Source: Capitulum mitella
Taxonomy: Eukaryota > Arthropoda > Thecostraca > Pollicipedomorpha > Pollicipedidae
DNA length: 64,000 nucleotides
Direction of reading: 5' to 3'
Assembly (NCBI GenBank): GCA_030062745.1
Contig: CP099846.1
Coordinates: 9,607,432-9,671,431, forward strand
The translations under genes were made by a program, and so were the position numbers. Below the pieces are notes generated by a model. The model was not told where the DNA came from and did not search any database. It worked only from the letters and a program-made list of their open reading frames with translations. Positions 61,801-64,000 of the stretch are shown here, piece by piece; the stretch's first letter is position 1; each line of letters begins with the position of its first letter.

Positions 61801-63626
61801 GACCCGATGCGGCCCTCGATGATGGAGGACTCGTCCAGCTCGTCCTCCGTGACGACAGCCTTGCCGTGGGGCGTGTGCACCAGGAACTCGGCCTTCTCTT
61901 CCTGCGGTGGGATCTCGATGTTCTCGGGGCGCGGCTTGCGACGGCGGATCTCGATCGGCTTTGCCTCGCGCTTCTCGGGCTTCTTCATGCGTTCGGCTTC
62001 CTCTGCGGCGTCGGCTTTTCTCACAGCTGCCATTCGCTCGTACATCTCTTGCTTCTTCCGCTCTCTCGCCTCCTTTGCCAGTCGCTTCTCCTCATCCTTA
62101 CGCTCCTGTTCCTCCCTCTTGCGCTGCCTCTCCTGTCGTTTGGCTTCACGTTCTGCACGTTTCCTCTCCTGTTCTTCTTCGCGTAAAGCCTTGGCGATTT
62201 CCTCTTCGGCGCGTCTTTCCTCCTCTGAGAGTTTTTCGGCTTGAACATCCGGTAACTCGACTTTTGCCTCCTTTTCCTCTTCTTCCTCCTCCTCCTCTTC
62301 TTCTTCCTCCTCCTCTTCTTCTTCCTCCTCTTCCTCTTCTTCTGATTCAGCAAACTCCTCCTCGATCGCTTCAATAGCAGACGTCGAGATCATGTCCACG
62401 ATCTGCTGGGATGACATTCCTGTGCTTGCAGCCTCTTCCATTTCCTTGATGAGCTCTTCGTCTCCGGCGTTGTCCCGCATGTGCTCCAACAGTTCGTTCA
62501 CTGACATGTCGTGCGGATCCACGCTCGCCAGGGCGGCGGCGGCCGCCGCCTCCTCGGCTTTGCGCGCCTCTTCCTGCGCCAGCCGCTCAGCTTCCTCCTG
62601 CTGCAGCTTCTCTTCGGCCAAGCGGGCCAGCTCCTCGGCCCGCTTCGCCTTGGCTTCGGCCTCCTTCCGCTCACGCTCTGCCAGGCGCGCCTCCCGGGCG
62701 GCCGCCTTGGCCGCCTCCGCGTCGGCGCGGATCCTGGCCGCTTCCTCGTACTGCCGGCGGATCTCTTCGTCCATGGCCTTCTGGCGCCGTTCCGCTTCCT
62801 CCGCCTCCGCCATCTTTCGCTTCATCGTGTCTTTCATCTTCTCCTTCTTGCGCTGGTCGCGCTCCTTGCGTTTGCGCTCCATCTCGGCCAGGTACTCGGC
62901 CATCTGCTCGCGGTCCTCCTTCTCGCGCGCGGCCTTTTCGCGGCGCTGGCGCTCGATGATGTCTCGCTCCGGGCCCCTGCCATCGAACAGCATCTCCTCC
63001 TCGGAGAGGCGTTCCACCTGCATCTTGCCCACCTTGTCCATGGGGATGGTGCACATGGGCCCGTCCTTGATGCGCACCACCAGGCTGTTGCTGTCACCGG
63101 ACAGGAGGATACTCTCGATGGCGCCCGTGCGGATGGCCTCTTCGTACTCGTACGGCAGCACCAGGCCCGTCTTGCCCGTGCGCCGGTCGTTGAGCGCGTA
63201 CACGAAGTAGTGCGCCGAGTCCAGCTCCGTGTTCTTCCGCATTCTGGCCAGCAGCTCCTCCATCGCCGTCTTCTCGCCCTCGTTCGCCAGCCGGCTGATG
63301 AACGGCTCCATGTACCGCAGGTCTTTTCTGAAGCGGTGCACGTGCTTGGCGTCGGCGCCCTCCTCGGGCAGCGGCACGGGCCGCGCCACGCTCTCGGCCA
63401 CCCGGCCCGTGATCTTGCACGACAAGACGCCCAGCCCCTTGCCTTTGCCGAACTCGATGATAGGAACGTAGTTGTGCTCCATGTTAGCGGCCATGGTGAT
63501 CTTACAGCCGAACAGCTGGGACTGCTCGCGCTGTGACAGAGCCGGCATTATGGGGATGTAGTGCGACATGGGCATGGCCTTCGACAGCCCCGTGATCTTG
63601 CAGTACCCCGAACTGAACACGGCCAT
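58812..63626 (-). CDS. Large single-exon coiled-coil protein with FVPG repeats (1604 aa), function unknown
   Basis: The frame runs 1,604 codons from ATG at 63,626 (context CAAGATGG, with an in-frame TAA four codons upstream) to TGA at 58,814-58,812. Residues 1-220 are ordered-looking (MAVFSSGYCKITGLSKAMPM...). About 220-365 is a charged Glu/Lys/Arg/Ala coiled coil. About 427-452 is a polyglutamate run, and 466-545 a second coiled coil. About 619-760 holds roughly ten 10-16-residue repeats of type (V/I)VxTxxGPxFVPGQ. About 780-1290 is mostly alpha-helical with regularly spaced hydrophobics. From about 1300 an acidic, Ser/Thr-rich tail contains 58-residue repeats. It looks like a structural or scaffold protein. 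I do not recognise the family, and no catalytic motif, signal peptide or membrane span is evident. The absence of introns over 4.8 kb contrasts with the neighbouring gene. Confidence 0.92.
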   Translation of the reverse strand: MAVFSSGYCKITGLSKAMPMSHYIPIMPALSQREQSQLFGCKITMAANMEHNYVPIIEFGKGKGLGVLSCKITGRVAESVARPVPLPEEGADAKHVHRFRKDLRYMEPFISRLANEGEKTAMEELLARMRKNTELDSAHYFVYALNDRRTGKTGLVLPYEYEEAIRTGAIESILLSGDSNSLVVRIKDGPMCTIPMDKVGKMQVERLSEEEMLFDGRGPERDIIERQRREKAAREKEDREQMAEYLAEMERKRKERDQRKKEKMKDTMKRKMAEAEEAERRQKAMDEEIRRQYEEAARIRADAEAAKAAAREARLAERERKEAEAKAKRAEELARLAEEKLQQEEAERLAQEEARKAEEAAAAAALASVDPHDMSVNELLEHMRDNAGDEELIKEMEEAASTGMSSQQIVDMISTSAIEAIEEEFAESEEEEEEEEEEEEEEEEEEEEEEEKEAKVELPDVQAEKLSEEERRAEEEIAKALREEEQERKRAEREAKRQERQRKREEQERKDEEKRLAKEARERKKQEMYERMAAVRKADAAEEAERMKKPEKREAKPIEIRRRKPRPENIEIPPQEEKAEFLVHTPHGKAVVTEDELDESSIIEGRIGSDQDTGEAKLTPGRAIKTESGVEFIAGKIVTTDEGQEFVPGEAVDLPQGPKFVPGQTVATKHGPQFVAGKTVGEGENVQFVPGHVVNLGEKAGDVFVPGQVMDTDEGPKFIPGSVYRCRRAGPLFVPGQLRDGEFIPGKIVETEDGPRFMSPKMTTREEQFTYVVQSFDLHPSELDLVKYQYHSPEPSPVFQGQDIAESLNLMQLAARAYQAKTIHQPEPRPPPPKSKRQIFENVRATLLECIESAERARNASSHNVLSKDGLTQEARRLQRVLADDLNNPLQLRDVMSFLRKCLSLMSPTSDVGQWIDGLFGQSELGVFRPVEPMLERKLSRKVSLHKTLADVVREVDAELQEARKRDIVLENLAKVVKRKMPLRTHVDDYRERWQEMVSGILLTSGKLVLNDVFNSVAYGDEECVKTVLDDVKDNVKNMATDPEAVETLEQSICRYVQQKMETRLDNLLRYRDSEMPPQKDGFTQELLISEAVGLALLEDDADVSACLKQCLVTPALVGLLPLYHRAMELLRTVMNLHSLSEGDARRQALLGNLAKCPGVLLDNGQWVKLASGAMVITQHVRHKSRLLRNAACIPEEVMALVSAVQRPEVDSVFHRVILDASRHVHASAPGDVTLPIMVVKGQFEGIIPRDRARDVINGRAEYLAVNGSGVRLVAVGELGSTSARSNGTLCGDTVHMNGCRVAAEEDVSAAGDIGPTDQTSPHGPEPPTGSTAKSASASPSTRAQLMETREREDSLIIDSGSSSGEGEDTAANRNGATLDRPSTSKTQAEEGKIVELNDTSECRIGESAPACDEKDVQGEAPTNEHLGDQKDTPGDIPGSVEGISAEEHKITESNATSENRISELAGTNDQANVEEEAQTDEKHLRNQTDTTGDIAGSAEGISAQEQDIQPDETSFDTEGLNERQISGIEISPDIQADVEDEAQIEGEHVIHPKSATDQMSVSMEKSDAQEQVVQLDEANVEAERLTERQSSQGDTSADANGDS
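58900..59455 (-). repeat. 174-bp coding repeat in the acidic tail
   Basis: Two 58-residue units align clearly, one ending GDIPGSVEGISAEEH and the next GDIAGSAEGISAQEQ; a third, more diverged unit ends SDAQEQ. At DNA level the spacing is 174 bp (59,284 to 59,110). This shows the tail grew by in-frame duplication. Confidence 0.8.
61350..61775 (-). repeat. FVPG peptide repeat block
   Basis: About ten short units encode variations of GPKFVPGQVVxTxxG (for example DLPQGPKFVPGQ, ATKHGPQFVAGK, DTDEGPKFIPGS, ETEDGPRFMSPK). Regular Gly-Pro turns separated by short beta-prone strands suggest an extended repeat fold. Confidence 0.85.
62270..62345 (-). repeat. Polyglutamate-encoding GAG/GAA run
   Basis: A triplet-rich tract encodes an almost pure run of about 24 Glu between the two coiled coils. 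Such runs are prone to length change. Confidence 0.9.
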
Positions 63627-64000
63627 CTTGAAGCGTTAGAAGTTTTGCGACCAAGGTGCACAACCAGAAAAATGCACACTGCCAAAATCGGGCAGCTCTC
63701 TTCGAGCACAAATTGAACGCCTTTTACTACCTGCTGTTTTGCTGATTATCTTGTGATTATTGTCTGAGTTCCGTCTTTACCAAGCGTAATCTGAACGTTC
63801 CACTTCTTTGCGGCTGGCTCTTTCCCGATGAAAGCTGCCTTGATTTCTTGCGTGCCTGCTCGATCTCTTCAGACGGTACAAAGCACTTCCACAATGTTCC
63901 GCGTACCACTCGGCGTGGCTCTCTGGGGCAGAAAATCGCCTCCAGCTCTACTTACTGAGCCCACAGATCACTGCGATGAGCCTCGCCAGACGCCACCAGG
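63627..64000 (-). promoter_or_regulatory. 5' flank of the 1604-residue gene, possible untranslated-exon donor
   Basis: On the minus strand TCA|GTAAGT at 63955-63950 is a near-perfect 5' splice site. TTCTAACGCTTCAAG directly before the ATG could be a branch point plus acceptor. An untranslated or short coding first exon upstream of 63,955 is therefore possible, in which case the ATG at 63,626 would open the second exon. Confidence 0.4.

Noticed and set aside
60673..62244. Long plus-strand open frame (523 codons) rich in Ser, Arg and Cys
   Set aside because: It is the antisense shadow of the 1,604-residue minus-strand frame. Codon bias on the coding strand leaves the opposite strand open, and the peptide has no domain pattern.
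62511..63536. Plus-strand open frame of 341 codons, Leu/His/Arg-rich
   Set aside because: Another antisense shadow of the same gene, over its GC-rich coiled-coil part. It has low complexity and no motif.

Overview
The window looks like nuclear DNA from an animal, most likely an arthropod; a crustacean such as a barnacle is my guess, not something the sequence proves. The evidence is GT-AG split genes with kilobase introns, GC-rich exons in AT-richer introns, a eukaryotic tRNA-Ser, sarcomere-type immunoglobulin (Ig) and fibronectin type III (Fn3) domains, many short tandem repeats, and several families of short DNA transposons. Nothing is prokaryotic or plasmid-like.

Region 1 to 48,202 is one large minus-strand gene. 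I could assemble 24 coding exons by hand. Every junction has a GT donor, an AG acceptor and matching phase, and the exons add up to 6,750 nt, exactly 2,250 codons, with no stop before the frame leaves the window at base 1. The protein starts with a Ser/Pro/Ala-rich low-complexity segment (exon 1), then an 18-residue Ser/Glu/Arg repeat array (exon 2), then nine Ig domains with one linker, one Fn3 domain, and a Pro/Arg-rich tail that continues off the window. This fits the muscle Ig/Fn3 family (obscurin/UNC-89, SPEG, stretchin/MLCK, twitchin types). Which member it is cannot be decided, because any kinase domain would lie outside the window.

The introns hold most of the unusual structure. Four introns end in minisatellites whose repeat unit spans the real 3' splice site (before exons 12, 14, 15 and 19). 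A plus-strand tRNA-Ser(GCT) gene lies inside intron 17. There are four copies of a ~1.2-kb element flanked by TTAA (piggyBac-like), a second TTAA family, and hAT-like elements with 8-bp target duplications. There is a 155-bp satellite carrying nuclear-receptor-like half sites, and possible internal promoters near 23.4 kb and 15.6 kb.

Region 48.2 to 58.8 kb is intergenic. It holds the GC-rich 5' flank of the Ig gene with perfect CRE-type palindromes, a 24-bp minisatellite, microsatellites, transposon fragments and a weak candidate exon island near 57.5 kb.

Region 58,812 to 63,626 is a second minus-strand gene whose 1,604-residue product is read from one uninterrupted exon. It has two charged coiled-coil blocks, a polyglutamate run, about ten short FVPG-type repeats, an alpha-helical middle and an acidic repetitive tail. 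I do not recognise its function. The last 370 bases look like its 5' flank with a possible untranslated-exon donor.
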